From: Nostocales cyanobacterium LEGE 11386
GTDB lineage: Bacteria; Cyanobacteriota; Cyanobacteriia; Cyanobacteriales; Nostocaceae
DNA: 64,000 nt
Direction of reading: 5' to 3'
Assembly: GCA_015207155.1 (NCBI GenBank)
Contig: JADEXK010000009.1
Span: 45,791-109,790, forward strand
Of the stretch, positions 28,263-36,455 are shown in pieces. How positions within the stretch are numbered: the first letter of the stretch is position 1; the number at the start of each line of letters is the position of its first letter. Under the pieces are notes generated by a model that was not told the origin of the DNA, did no database searches, and was given only the letters and a program-made list of their open reading frames with translations. Position numbers and translations under genes: made by a program.

Positions 28263-29069
28263 TTAAGCTGGTTTGAGCAGGTTTTTTGATGATTGAGAAC
28301 TGATATTTTCCAGATGTGCCACGATTTCTACAGTGGCGATTTGTTGCTGTAACCAATTAGTAAAGAAATCTCCCATAATTTGCAACCGTAGATTGTCATC
28401 TAATTGTGGTTTAATGATTTCCTCAACTGCAATTATATGCACTCCTTTTGGTGTAATTATTGGCTTAAGAATCTGTGGTGGAGTAGCGGCAAAAACTGCG
28501 GCGGCAATCTCCGGTCTAAAATCTGTACGACGGCGGATTCCCTGATAACCACCAGCACGGCGAATTTCTGGATTTTGAATGTATTGACGAGCTATTTCTT
28601 GGAAACTGATTTCGCCTTCTTGTAGGGCATAAAATAGTTCTAGAGCCAAATCCTCATCATCTAAGACAACTTCATAAGTTACTGCACCAGAATAATTGAG
28701 TTGATGAGCATAGAAAAATGGTTCAACTTTATCTGCAAATAAATGATTTGCTAATTTTGAAGATATCAGGTTGATTTTGGCTATTTCTTCTAAATCATCT
28801 AGAGAAAGATGATGTTTTTCTAACCAAGACCATGTATCTTCTGCTTTAAATAATCGGTTAGCTAGACGGAGGTTATCTGCTGCTTTTTGTAGTTCTTCTG
28901 TTTCCACTTCAATTCCGGCTTTATCTGCTGCATCAGCAATAATTTTCTGAGTAGCGATCGCCTCTAATATACTAGGAATTTGGCAAGCTAATTTTATATA
29001 GTAAATAATATCTTCAGTAGAAACTTTTAAAATATTTGACATAATTAAATTCCTCCAATTACCAACCAA
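28263..29069 (-). CDS. parvulin-type peptidyl-prolyl isomerase (PpiC/SurA-like)
   Basis: 268 residues; an ATG at 29042 giving MSNILKVSTEDI is an equally likely start. The N-terminal helical region resembles the SurA chaperone domain (DIIYYIKLACQIPSILEAIATQ). The rotamase domain follows: ALQEGEISFQEIARQYI, AGGYQGIRRRTDFRPEIAAAVFA and ITPKGVHIIAVEEI. No signal peptide. Parvulin-like proteins often sit beside C39-peptidase ABC exporters in cyanobacteria and may fold or recognise the cargo. It is the last gene of the set HTH - ABC - HlyD - parvulin on the minus strand, separated from hlyD by 346 bp. Confidence 0.85.
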   Translation of the reverse strand: MVGNWRNLIMSNILKVSTEDIIYYIKLACQIPSILEAIATQKIIADAADKAGIEVETEELQKAADNLRLANRLFKAEDTWSWLEKHHLSLDDLEEIAKINLISSKLANHLFADKVEPFFYAHQLNYSGAVTYEVVLDDEDLALELFYALQEGEISFQEIARQYIQNPEIRRAGGYQGIRRRTDFRPEIAAAVFAATPPQILKPIITPKGVHIIAVEEIIKPQLDDNLRLQIMGDFFTNWLQQQIATVEIVAHLENISSQSSKNLLKPA

Positions 29070-29415
29070 CTACAAATTATTTTTTGACAGGTTTCAGATA
29101 AATCTGTATCGTATACATCATAATTACTTGATATATTATTTATTGTCTCTATCTGATGATAGTTTTAATATCTTGATTAATAGTTATTAGCTTAATTATC
29201 ATTTTATGCTCTTATATTTAATGTATATCAATTACAAATCCACCTCTTTTATAACTTTTTAAATCAGCAATACAAGAGGGATAATATTTAACAATTAAAA
29301 GCAAACAAGCAACAGAGAAGAGGTATGGGAAAAAAGAGGCAGAGGGGCAGAGGTGAAAGAACTTATATTCTTACTCTCCCCTGCGCCCCTGCTGGGATGC
29401 TGACTGTGAGCTAAT
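29070..29415. other. 346-bp AT-rich spacer inside the export cluster
   Basis: No precursor-like ORF with a double-glycine leader was found on either strand. The left two-thirds are very AT-rich; 29334-29362 holds a purine-rich GAGGCAGAGG-type phrase found in several spacers here. The parvulin-like gene may have its own promoter in this spacer. Confidence 0.25.
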
Positions 29416-30963
29416 CTAAAGCTCCAGACCGCCTTTTTGTAATTTCTTAAACGGATCTAAAACAAAGTCAATCACTCGGCGCTGGCGAATAATTACCTCT
29501 GCGGTGGCTGTCTGACCAGGGGTTAACGCGATGCGTTGGTTGGCAGCTTGCATATAAGGCTGATCCAGGGTGATATCTAAGTCATAGGTATCCACACTAC
29601 CTTGATTGTTAGACTGGACTCTTGAGCTAGGTGAAATCCAACTAACACGCCCTTCCATCACTCCATAATCTTGGTAGGGATAGGCATCAAACTTGATTTT
29701 AACTGGCATTCCCACTTCTAAGAAACCACTGTTTTGGCTGGGTATCTGCGCCTTCAAGATCAACTTACTATTTTTGGGCGCAATTTGGGCAATGATTTGT
29801 CCTGGTTCTACCACAGGCCCTGGTTTTTGAATGGGCATCTCAAAAATTATGCCATCAACAGGCGATCGCACTACTCGTTGCTGTAATTGGATCTGCAAAG
29901 CCTGAATCTGACTCTTGGTTTGAGCTATTTCTGATTCCAGGTTACTAATTTGCGTTTCCATGTCTTTGAGCTGTTCCTGGCTTCTCAGCACAGCCAGTTT
30001 ACCTGCTTGGACGACGCTTTGATAACTGCTTTGCTGCTCTTGCAGGCGTAATTTGGCCTGCTCAATATCCGCTACAGTTTGACTCATGGTCGCCTGATAG
30101 CGGCTCATTTCTTCTCGTAAACGCAGTTGGGCTTGTGTAATATCAGATTGTGCTTGCACAAGCAAACGTTGGCTTTCTTCTGCCGTCTTTTCTAGTTCTA
30201 CAACTTGGATTTGGGGAATTGCTCCTTGTTCCAACAGTTGACGATAGCGGGCAACTTCGGCAACATCTCGATTAAAACGACTGTTGACTAACTTCTCGGA
30301 AGTCTGAGTTGAAATAATGTTCTGTTTAGCTTGTTCAACTAAAGCCTGTCTTTCTAATCGTTGTAAGTTATAAGCACTGCGTCTCGCATCAAGGTTTTGC
30401 TGCGCTTGATTAACTTGAGACATTTTTTCCAATTCTTGGGCTTGGTTTTGTTGCTCTTGAATATTAATCGCCAGCATCAATTGGTTTTTGAGCAACTTTA
30501 GTTGTGCTTGGCGATCTATTAGCCCTTTTAGTTGTGTCTGTGTCTGTTGCAACTCTGTTTGCTGTACATCAGACTCCAATTCGAGTAAAACCTGGCCGGC
30601 TCTAACCATTGCGCCTTCTTGAACATTGACAGCTTTGACACTACCAGGAACGGGAATCCCTAATTGGCGCGTTGCTCCTTGAGGTTCCAAACGCCCTCTA
30701 GCACTTCCTGTTTCATCAATTTTGGTGAGCATCGACCAAGGTAAGATGATAGCGGCAAATGCTACCAAGAAGTACAGTAATGAACGTGTCCAGAGCTTTG
30801 GTAAAGCATCTAACAGTTCTTCAGTACCGTAAGACCAATCGTTAGCCTCAGTTTCTATCTGTCTTTGATAATCAACAACAGCACTAGAGTCTTCAACCTG
30901 GTTATGCTGATCTTGCTTTGGTTTTGCAAGTACGGATGATAAATGTTGAGATGGGTTTGGCAT
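29416..30963 (-). CDS. HlyD-family membrane fusion (adaptor) protein
   Basis: 515 residues. A single N-terminal membrane helix (LLYFLVAFAAIILPWSML) is followed by half of a lipoyl/barrel-sandwich domain (RQLGIPVPGSVKAVNVQEGAMVRAGQVLLEL), a very long Gln-rich coiled-coil hairpin (about residues 125-370), the other half (VRSPVDGIIFEMPIQKPGPVVEPGQIIAQI) and a beta-barrel domain (LEVGMPVKIKFDAYPYQDYGVMEGRV). This protein links an inner-membrane ABC exporter to an outer-membrane channel in type I secretion. It lies 210 bp downstream of the C39-ABC transporter on the same strand. Confidence 0.93.
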   Translation of the reverse strand: MPNPSQHLSSVLAKPKQDQHNQVEDSSAVVDYQRQIETEANDWSYGTEELLDALPKLWTRSLLYFLVAFAAIILPWSMLTKIDETGSARGRLEPQGATRQLGIPVPGSVKAVNVQEGAMVRAGQVLLELESDVQQTELQQTQTQLKGLIDRQAQLKLLKNQLMLAINIQEQQNQAQELEKMSQVNQAQQNLDARRSAYNLQRLERQALVEQAKQNIISTQTSEKLVNSRFNRDVAEVARYRQLLEQGAIPQIQVVELEKTAEESQRLLVQAQSDITQAQLRLREEMSRYQATMSQTVADIEQAKLRLQEQQSSYQSVVQAGKLAVLRSQEQLKDMETQISNLESEIAQTKSQIQALQIQLQQRVVRSPVDGIIFEMPIQKPGPVVEPGQIIAQIAPKNSKLILKAQIPSQNSGFLEVGMPVKIKFDAYPYQDYGVMEGRVSWISPSSRVQSNNQGSVDTYDLDITLDQPYMQAANQRIALTPGQTATAEVIIRQRRVIDFVLDPFKKLQKGGLEL

Positions 30964-31127
30964 AAGTAATTTAACAGTTTACTGTTAACTGTTCACCACA
31001 AAAGTAATGAGTTGAAGGTGTTAAGTGCTGAGGAGGGAAGAAGTAAATACTGTTGACTCAGCATTATGGTTCTGAAGCCTCCGAATTTATTTGTACACAA
31101 TCCCCTAGCTTGAGTTACGGGGTACTA

Positions 31128-31157
31128 CTCAGCACTCAGCACTCAGCACTCAGCACT
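31128..31157. repeat. CTCAGCA heptamer tandem repeat
   Basis: Four consecutive copies of a 7-bp unit (CTCAGCA) in the spacer between the C39-ABC and hlyD genes. This is the short tandem repeat class typical of heterocystous cyanobacteria. Confidence 0.8.
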
Positions 31158-31173
31158 AAAAACTTCCCAGGTT

Positions 31174-34100
31174 TTAAGCTGTTTGCGCCAGTTGTTGCTG
31201 GTTGAGATAGAAGTAATGACCTCTTCTGGCAATTAATTCATCGTGAGTCCCGCTTTCGACGAGTAAGCCGCGATCTAAAACCAGGATGAGGTCAGCATGA
31301 CGCACTGTGGACAGGCGATGGGCAATAATCAAACTTGTGCGCCCTTTGAGAATTGTTTTCAGGTTATTTTGGATAATCCGCTCAGATTCGGCGTCGAGGT
31401 GGCTAGTTGCTTCGTCTAAAAGTAATAAGCGGGGATTTCCGAGTAAAGCACGGGCGATCGCTAGGCGTTGGCGTTGTCCTCCAGATAACATTCCGCCACC
31501 TTCACCAATTTGAGTTTCGTAGCCAGTCGGCAGTAGCTTGATGAATTCATCTGCTCCTGCTAAACTTGCGGCTTCAATAATTTCTGCTAAAGTGGCTTCT
31601 GGGTGAGCAATACTGATATTTTCACGGATTGTACCGCCAAATAAAAAGGTATCTTGATCGACAACACCAATTTGTGAACGCAGCGATCGCAAGGAAATAC
31701 TAGTCACATCTTGGGCGTCAATTAATACTTTGCCATCTGTCGGCAGATATAGTCCCAAAATCAGCTTGGCGAGGGTTGTTTTACCAGAACCGCTACGCCC
31801 GACAACGGCTACAGTTTGCTCAGGTTGGATTTCAAAACTGAGATTTTCGAGGACATTAATATCACTTTCTGGATGATAACGAAAAGTGACATTATCAAAG
31901 ATAATACTTCCTTCTAATCTAGGTAAAAACTGCCGTGGTTGATGATGTAAGTCTTCTTCTGGTTCGGCTTCTAAAACATCATTAATCCGCTCACTAGAAA
32001 TAACTACTTCCTGGAATTGATTCCACAAGACAACTAGCCTCTGAAACGGACGAATAATATTGCCCAACAACATATTGAAAGCAACTAACTGCCCAATAGT
32101 TAGTTCATTTTGAATTACTAGCCATGCTCCAAACCACAGTAAGCCTGTACTTACTAAAGTTTCAATTATGGAGCTAAAGATTTGCATTTTGTTACTAATT
32201 ATCTGCCCGGCAAAGGTTTTTTTAATCACATGATTCAATAGCTCTTCCCAATGCCAGCGCACTGTTTGTTCAATTGCCATTGAGCGAATCGAGCTAATAC
32301 CTGTGAGGGATTGAATCAGATAACTGTTTTCGTTAGCTGAAGCGTTAAAAGCCTCGCGGTTAATGCGGCGAAAGAATGGTGTAGCTACGAGTGCCAGAAT
32401 AAAAAAGGGTGGGATGATGGCTAAACTGATTAATGCCATGGAAGCGCTGTACCAAAACATCAATCCCACATAGATAAATACTGTCAACAAATCCAACGTG
32501 ATTGACAGAGCTTCTCCGGTGAGGAATCGCTGAATTTTATAATTCTCTTGGACGCGAGAAATAATATCACCAACGTAACGTGACTCAAAAAATGCTAGCG
32601 GCAACCGAAAGGTATGTTTGATAAAACCTACTAACAGCGCTACACTGATGCGATTGGCTGTGTGATCTAGCAGATATTGGCGCAGTCCGTTGATCACGAC
32701 ACTGAACAATCCAAAAATCAGTAACCCTAAACCTATGGCGTTTAATGTCAGAGCGCTACGCTGTACAACTACTCGGTCTAAGATTAACTGAGTAAATAAA
32801 GGCGTAACTAGTCCAAATACCTGAATCAACACCGAAGCCATAAAGACCTCTAGCAGCACTTTGGAATGGGGTTTGACTAAATCAAACAACTGCCAAAATT
32901 GTGTACTTGCTTCATCGGTTTCTTTGAGGAGGGCTGTAGGTTGCAATAACAATGCATAACCCGTCCAACTAGCCTTGAACTCATCATGGGTGAGGGTGCA
33001 TTGGCCAACTGCGGGGTCACCGACAATTACATGCTTTTTGCTGATTTCATAAACGACGATGTAGTGTCTGCCTTCCCAATGGGCGATCGCGGGGAGGGTT
33101 TGTTGTGCCAATTTATCCAAGCTGGCTTTGACAGGACGGGTAGTAAAACCAATACTTTCTGCTGCCGTGGTTAAACCCCGCAGTGATGCACCAGTCCGAT
33201 TAATGTTGGCTAAATCCCGCAATCGATTGACACTCAAGCGCTTGCCCCAATAACGACTAATCATTACTAAGCAAGCTGCTCCACAGTCGGCGGCGCTTTG
33301 TTGTTCAAAGAAGGGATACCGCCTAGTTAAACGTCCCCACCATTGCCCGGCTCTGACTGTAGGACTGGGAAAATAAGCTCGTTTTTGCTTTTTTTTGGGT
33401 TCTGGATCTGCTGGCGGTAGTTGTGTGACGATTCGGCTGGGGGTAATTACTTCTACAGGTCGGCTGTCTGTAGCATCTTGGTGTTCTTGATAGTTAACCA
33501 ACTCTGCTAATTGTGGCCAAGATTCTAGTGCTATGGGCCAATGAACATTTTTGAGACTGTAAACAGTGGTGGGTTGCGTCGCTTGCCAATTTCCTGGTTG
33601 CGGATACGCATAGATGTTTCCCGGTGTTAATGTGTGTCCGTCAGTATGTAGTAGTTCCCCTCGATGTAATAGCCAGAGCTTGGTATCTGCAAATAGCTCG
33701 GCTGGGGGTAGGCCACTATTCAAAGTGTGCCGCTCAAATAAAGATAGTGCTTTGAGTACGCCTTCTACAGATCCATTGTGAGGAATTAGGGCGCTTTGGC
33801 AACATAACAACAGCAAATCCCACAGTTGGGCACGTTCTTTGAGGCGATCGCGAATGCTCGCATGTTTGCGGATCACTTCTTGTAACGCTGCTTGCGGAAA
33901 ATAAGCAAGTTTTAAATTTACAGATGCTCTGGCGACATAAGGACTGAATTCTGCTTCGGGAAATAAAGTTAATTCGCCAAATGATCCTCCTGTTGTCAGG
34001 GTAGTGATTAAGTTGTTAGAGCTATCTAAAAGTCTGACTTTACCCCTCAGCACAAGATAAATTCCGTTAGGTGCGGTTGCTGCTTGCCAGAATTGTTTTG

Positions 34101-34224
34101 CGACTGGTGGCTCAACAATTTCCACCCCGATTAAGCACCTTTCAATTTCTGCCTCTGAAAGTGATTCACCTAGGGTTTTAATGAGTTGTTGAGCTAAGTG
34201 TTCCTGGGAAAACGCTGATGCCAT
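31174..34224 (-). CDS. C39-peptidase ABC exporter with cyclic-nucleotide-binding-like N-terminus (HetC-like architecture)
   Basis: 1016 residues. Residues 1-130 form a cyclic-nucleotide-binding-like beta barrel (GIYLVLRGKVRLLDSS ... GGSFGELTLFPEAEFSPYVARA), and a weaker second copy seems to follow to about 250. The C39 peptidase (about 305-435) has catalytic Cys in SAADCGAACL, His in EGRHYIVVYE and Asp in VGDPAVG, so it should be active. Then come six membrane helices and an ATPase with [25 protein letters not shown] and LLLLDEATSHLD. Such transporters cleave a leader from peptide or protein cargo during export. The architecture matches HetC, but the neighbours differ from the hetC-hetP locus, so it is probably a paralogue. 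A strong GGAGG site precedes the start. Confidence 0.93.
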   Translation of the reverse strand: MASAFSQEHLAQQLIKTLGESLSEAEIERCLIGVEIVEPPVAKQFWQAATAPNGIYLVLRGKVRLLDSSNNLITTLTTGGSFGELTLFPEAEFSPYVARASVNLKLAYFPQAALQEVIRKHASIRDRLKERAQLWDLLLLCCQSALIPHNGSVEGVLKALSLFERHTLNSGLPPAELFADTKLWLLHRGELLHTDGHTLTPGNIYAYPQPGNWQATQPTTVYSLKNVHWPIALESWPQLAELVNYQEHQDATDSRPVEVITPSRIVTQLPPADPEPKKKQKRAYFPSPTVRAGQWWGRLTRRYPFFEQQSAADCGAACLVMISRYWGKRLSVNRLRDLANINRTGASLRGLTTAAESIGFTTRPVKASLDKLAQQTLPAIAHWEGRHYIVVYEISKKHVIVGDPAVGQCTLTHDEFKASWTGYALLLQPTALLKETDEASTQFWQLFDLVKPHSKVLLEVFMASVLIQVFGLVTPLFTQLILDRVVVQRSALTLNAIGLGLLIFGLFSVVINGLRQYLLDHTANRISVALLVGFIKHTFRLPLAFFESRYVGDIISRVQENYKIQRFLTGEALSITLDLLTVFIYVGLMFWYSASMALISLAIIPPFFILALVATPFFRRINREAFNASANENSYLIQSLTGISSIRSMAIEQTVRWHWEELLNHVIKKTFAGQIISNKMQIFSSIIETLVSTGLLWFGAWLVIQNELTIGQLVAFNMLLGNIIRPFQRLVVLWNQFQEVVISSERINDVLEAEPEEDLHHQPRQFLPRLEGSIIFDNVTFRYHPESDINVLENLSFEIQPEQTVAVVGRSGSGKTTLAKLILGLYLPTDGKVLIDAQDVTSISLRSLRSQIGVVDQDTFLFGGTIRENISIAHPEATLAEIIEAASLAGADEFIKLLPTGYETQIGEGGGMLSGGQRQRLAIARALLGNPRLLLLDEATSHLDAESERIIQNNLKTILKGRTSLIIAHRLSTVRHADLILVLDRGLLVESGTHDELIARRGHYFYLNQQQLAQTA

Positions 34225-34244
34225 TTCCTGACCTCCAAGAAAGA

Positions 34245-34844
34245 TTATTTATTGGTCTGAATCAGATTTAATGACCAATGGAAATTAGGTGCGGAGTTAG
34301 ATTGCAAGTCACTAATCGTAATTCCTGCATCCTTGATTGGATTAGTTTCTGGAGGACAGGAACTTTTGCGTTTGGTAGAAAGTCCCATTTGTTTGAGTAG
34401 GCGATTAATATGGCGATCGCTAATCACAATGTCAAATTCATTTGCTAGATGCTTGCTTAACCATTGGGCTGTCCAGTAGCTAAACGCATAACCATAATCA
34501 CGAGGGCTATGGCTTACCAATTCTTTCAAGCGTTCCAGATATTGATCATTAACAATCTTGGGTCTACCGATTGGCCGCTCATTCCATTTGTGTGCTAAAC
34601 CTGCTTGTGCTAAACCAATCCAGTACCGTGCCATTTCTTGAGAACAACCTAATATTTCACAGATTTGGCTTTGAGATTTACCCACATCTGCTAGTAACAT
34701 AATCTCAATTCGTCGCCGATATTCTGGTTGTAAATTAGCTTGTAAGCTTTTCAGCAAAGCCTTCCTTTGAAAAGGCGTTAAAAACTTACTTTCTTGCATT
34801 TCGTAGTTTTCAAAGGTATTGCCTTGACTAAAAGAGTGTGACAT
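34245..34844 (-). CDS. winged-HTH (transposase-like) DNA-binding protein
   Basis: 199 residues from an ATG at 34844; an ATG at 34916 would add 24 residues with no clear site. The core has a first HTH (RRRIEIMLLADVGKSQSQICEILGCSQEMARYW), a GRPK hinge (ERPIGRPKIV) and a second winged HTH (AFSYWTAQWLSKHLANEFDIVISDRHINRLLKQMG). This is the DNA-binding half of IS630-like transposases, but the DDE catalytic domain is absent. Only 20 bp separate it from the C39-ABC transporter, so it is probably a domesticated regulator cotranscribed with the exporter. That role is inference. Confidence 0.75.
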   Translation of the reverse strand: MSHSFSQGNTFENYEMQESKFLTPFQRKALLKSLQANLQPEYRRRIEIMLLADVGKSQSQICEILGCSQEMARYWIGLAQAGLAHKWNERPIGRPKIVNDQYLERLKELVSHSPRDYGYAFSYWTAQWLSKHLANEFDIVISDRHINRLLKQMGLSTKRKSSCPPETNPIKDAGITISDLQSNSAPNFHWSLNLIQTNK

Positions 34845-36178
34845 ATTGATTACCAGTTGCCATTTACTGAAAATGTGGGTAATTTCATCCGTTGCAGCTA
34901 TGGCGAAAACCTGCATGAATCAGGTTTTGCCACTACAAAATTAATCAGCCTTGTTCAGCTAATTAAGTAGTTACGTAATGTGCGACTAATGCTTGGTGTT
35001 TTCCCCTAGTATTGTGACGATCTAGGGAATAGATACCCGTTTTATCTTGGCTTTTTCTTCCTCTCATTTCACCATGTTAATAGGCTGAGTGAAAATGAAA
35101 AGAGTAGTTAAAAAGCTTTTGATACATCACGGGATTTTGATATTTTTCCCAGTTAGAAAATTCTTAGTTAAAGATGACGCTCCCAAAGTGCGAGCGTAAA
35201 TAGTCGGTAAGTAGTAGTAAGCAAACCTGACAAAATATGCAGCAAGCATAGCTGTTGTCTACTCTAAATAAACAGCAATTTCTGGTAAGACACTTAAAAC
35301 CAGTGAATTCCTCACTGGCTAACCCCAATAATTGAACAGACTTCCCTGAAGCCTGGTGTGATGTTGGTAGTGCTTTCAACCAAGATAATTGGTTGAGGAT
35401 CATAGGGAAGTAATTTAGAGTCTTGTGGTGACTCCTATTTTGAGGATGTTACTGATAGCTTGTATGGCGCAGCCATACTCTGTGATACAGGTTAATAATT
35501 CAACCTCAAAATATCTAAATCGGTTATGTTTTGATTACCAAAAAGTGGTTGAAATCTGTTCCGCAATAAATTGGAACTTAGAGGCAGCTAAGGTCAGGTA
35601 TGAATACAAATCTACTTCCTAGACTATTCTAGGACTAGATATTAACTCATTAACAGATTTTGATAAATCTGGAATAATGTGGAAAATAAGTTCAACGAAA
35701 AAGCGACAGTTTTTCACTTTAGTGTCTTAACCTACTGTTATTCTTTTAGAAATTTTCCGACATCTAGTCAAGAGTTTTGAGAAAAAAGCCGAAATCTTTA
35801 CCCAATATTGATTATATCTTTACTTGAAATTAATAATTAAATTAATTTGTAAAAATTGGTATAGTTATTAATTTTACTTTTACACAAACCATGGGCATTA
35901 AACTTTGCTTATTAAACCAAAATTATCTACATCAAAATCAGGAGTTATCTCAAAATTTCCAACTATAAAAAACTAAGCTTAAATAATAAATAGAAACTAT
36001 TCATCTATCTTCGGCAGTAAAAGAATACATTAATGAATCTCTCTATTTTTTATGAATTAAGTATCTATCTCTAGGATGAAATTTATCTAAATTTCCCCGC
36101 GAAAGGCTAAGATCCCCGACTTCTTCAAGAAGTCGGGGATCTTAGAAGTCGGGGATCTTTTTTAAAGCCTATTTCAAT
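34845..36178. other. 1.3-kb gene-poor AT-rich region
   Basis: No convincing gene. Two short opposed frames exist: 35164-35403 minus, Cys-rich near its middle, and 35425-35622 plus. Neither has a clear ribosome site or recognisable family. 35640-36100 is very AT-rich. A perfect 33-bp palindrome lies at 36110-36142. The promoter of the exporter operon should be near 34920-35050. I looked for double-glycine leader peptides and saw none. Confidence 0.35.
36110..36142. repeat. perfect 33-bp palindrome plus partial copy
   Basis: Two 16-base arms (36110-36125 and 36127-36142; arm AGATCCCCGACTTCTT) pair perfectly around a single C. A further half copy (GAAGTCGGGGATCT) follows at 36145-36158 with a TTTTTT run. 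It lies just downstream of the Hlip stop. It may terminate transcription, but the T-run is on the plus strand, opposite to Hlip, so a dispersed palindromic repeat is more likely. Confidence 0.75.
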
Positions 36179-36358
36179 CTATAGAATGCCCCAAAAATGA
36201 AGAAAGCCTTGTCCAGTGAAAACTTCTAGTAGAACAGCTGATAAAAAACCAATCATTGCAAAACGGCCGTTCCAGTTTTCACTTTGAGGCGTGAATCCCC
36301 AACGCAAAGCATTTGGGTCTTCAGTAACTGAGGAGGTAGTCTTCTTGATGTCTGACAT
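36179..36358 (-). CDS. high-light-inducible protein (Hlip/SCP), one-helix chlorophyll-binding protein
   Basis: 59 residues from the ATG at 36358, chosen because AGGAG lies nine bases upstream; the GTG three codons earlier is too close to that site. The chlorophyll-binding signature [23 protein letters not shown] carries the paired Glu/Asn/Arg ligands, and the helix ends in GFLHFWGIL. Hlips sit in the thylakoid membrane, bind chlorophyll and carotenoid, and protect photosystem II assembly intermediates under strong light. An exact HLR1 box at 36400-36417 suggests RpaB control. Confidence 0.95.
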   Translation of the reverse strand: MSDIKKTTSSVTEDPNALRWGFTPQSENWNGRFAMIGFLSAVLLEVFTGQGFLHFWGIL

Positions 36359-36399
36359 AATTAGCACTCCTAGATTTTACGTGGCAAAAATTGCACCTG

Positions 36400-36417
36400 T
36401 ATGTAAATTAATGTAAC
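36400..36417 (-). promoter_or_regulatory. HLR1 box (RpaB site) upstream of the Hlip gene
   Basis: On the minus strand GTTACATTAATTTACATA matches every position of the HLR1 consensus (G/T)TTACA(T/A)(T/A)NN(G/T)TTACA(T/A)(T/A). It lies 42-59 bases upstream of the Hlip start codon. RpaB binds HLR1 at high-light genes, including hli genes, in other cyanobacteria; regulation here is inference from that. Confidence 0.8.
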
Positions 36418-36455
36418 AGATGTTTACGAAATTGCAACATTAGCTGAGTAATTTC

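Noticed and set aside
31174..34224. Assignment as HetC itself
   Set aside because: Domain order matches HetC, but neighbours are HlyD and parvulin rather than hetP, so only HetC-like architecture is claimed.
35164..35403. 79-residue Cys-rich frame on the minus strand near the exporter operon, possible secreted peptide
   Set aside because: No ribosome site, no double-glycine leader or signal peptide, Cys spacing looks random, and the region is otherwise non-coding.
35425..35622. 65-residue plus-strand frame in the gene-poor region
   Set aside because: No recognisable motif, no ribosome site; composition like the surrounding spacer.
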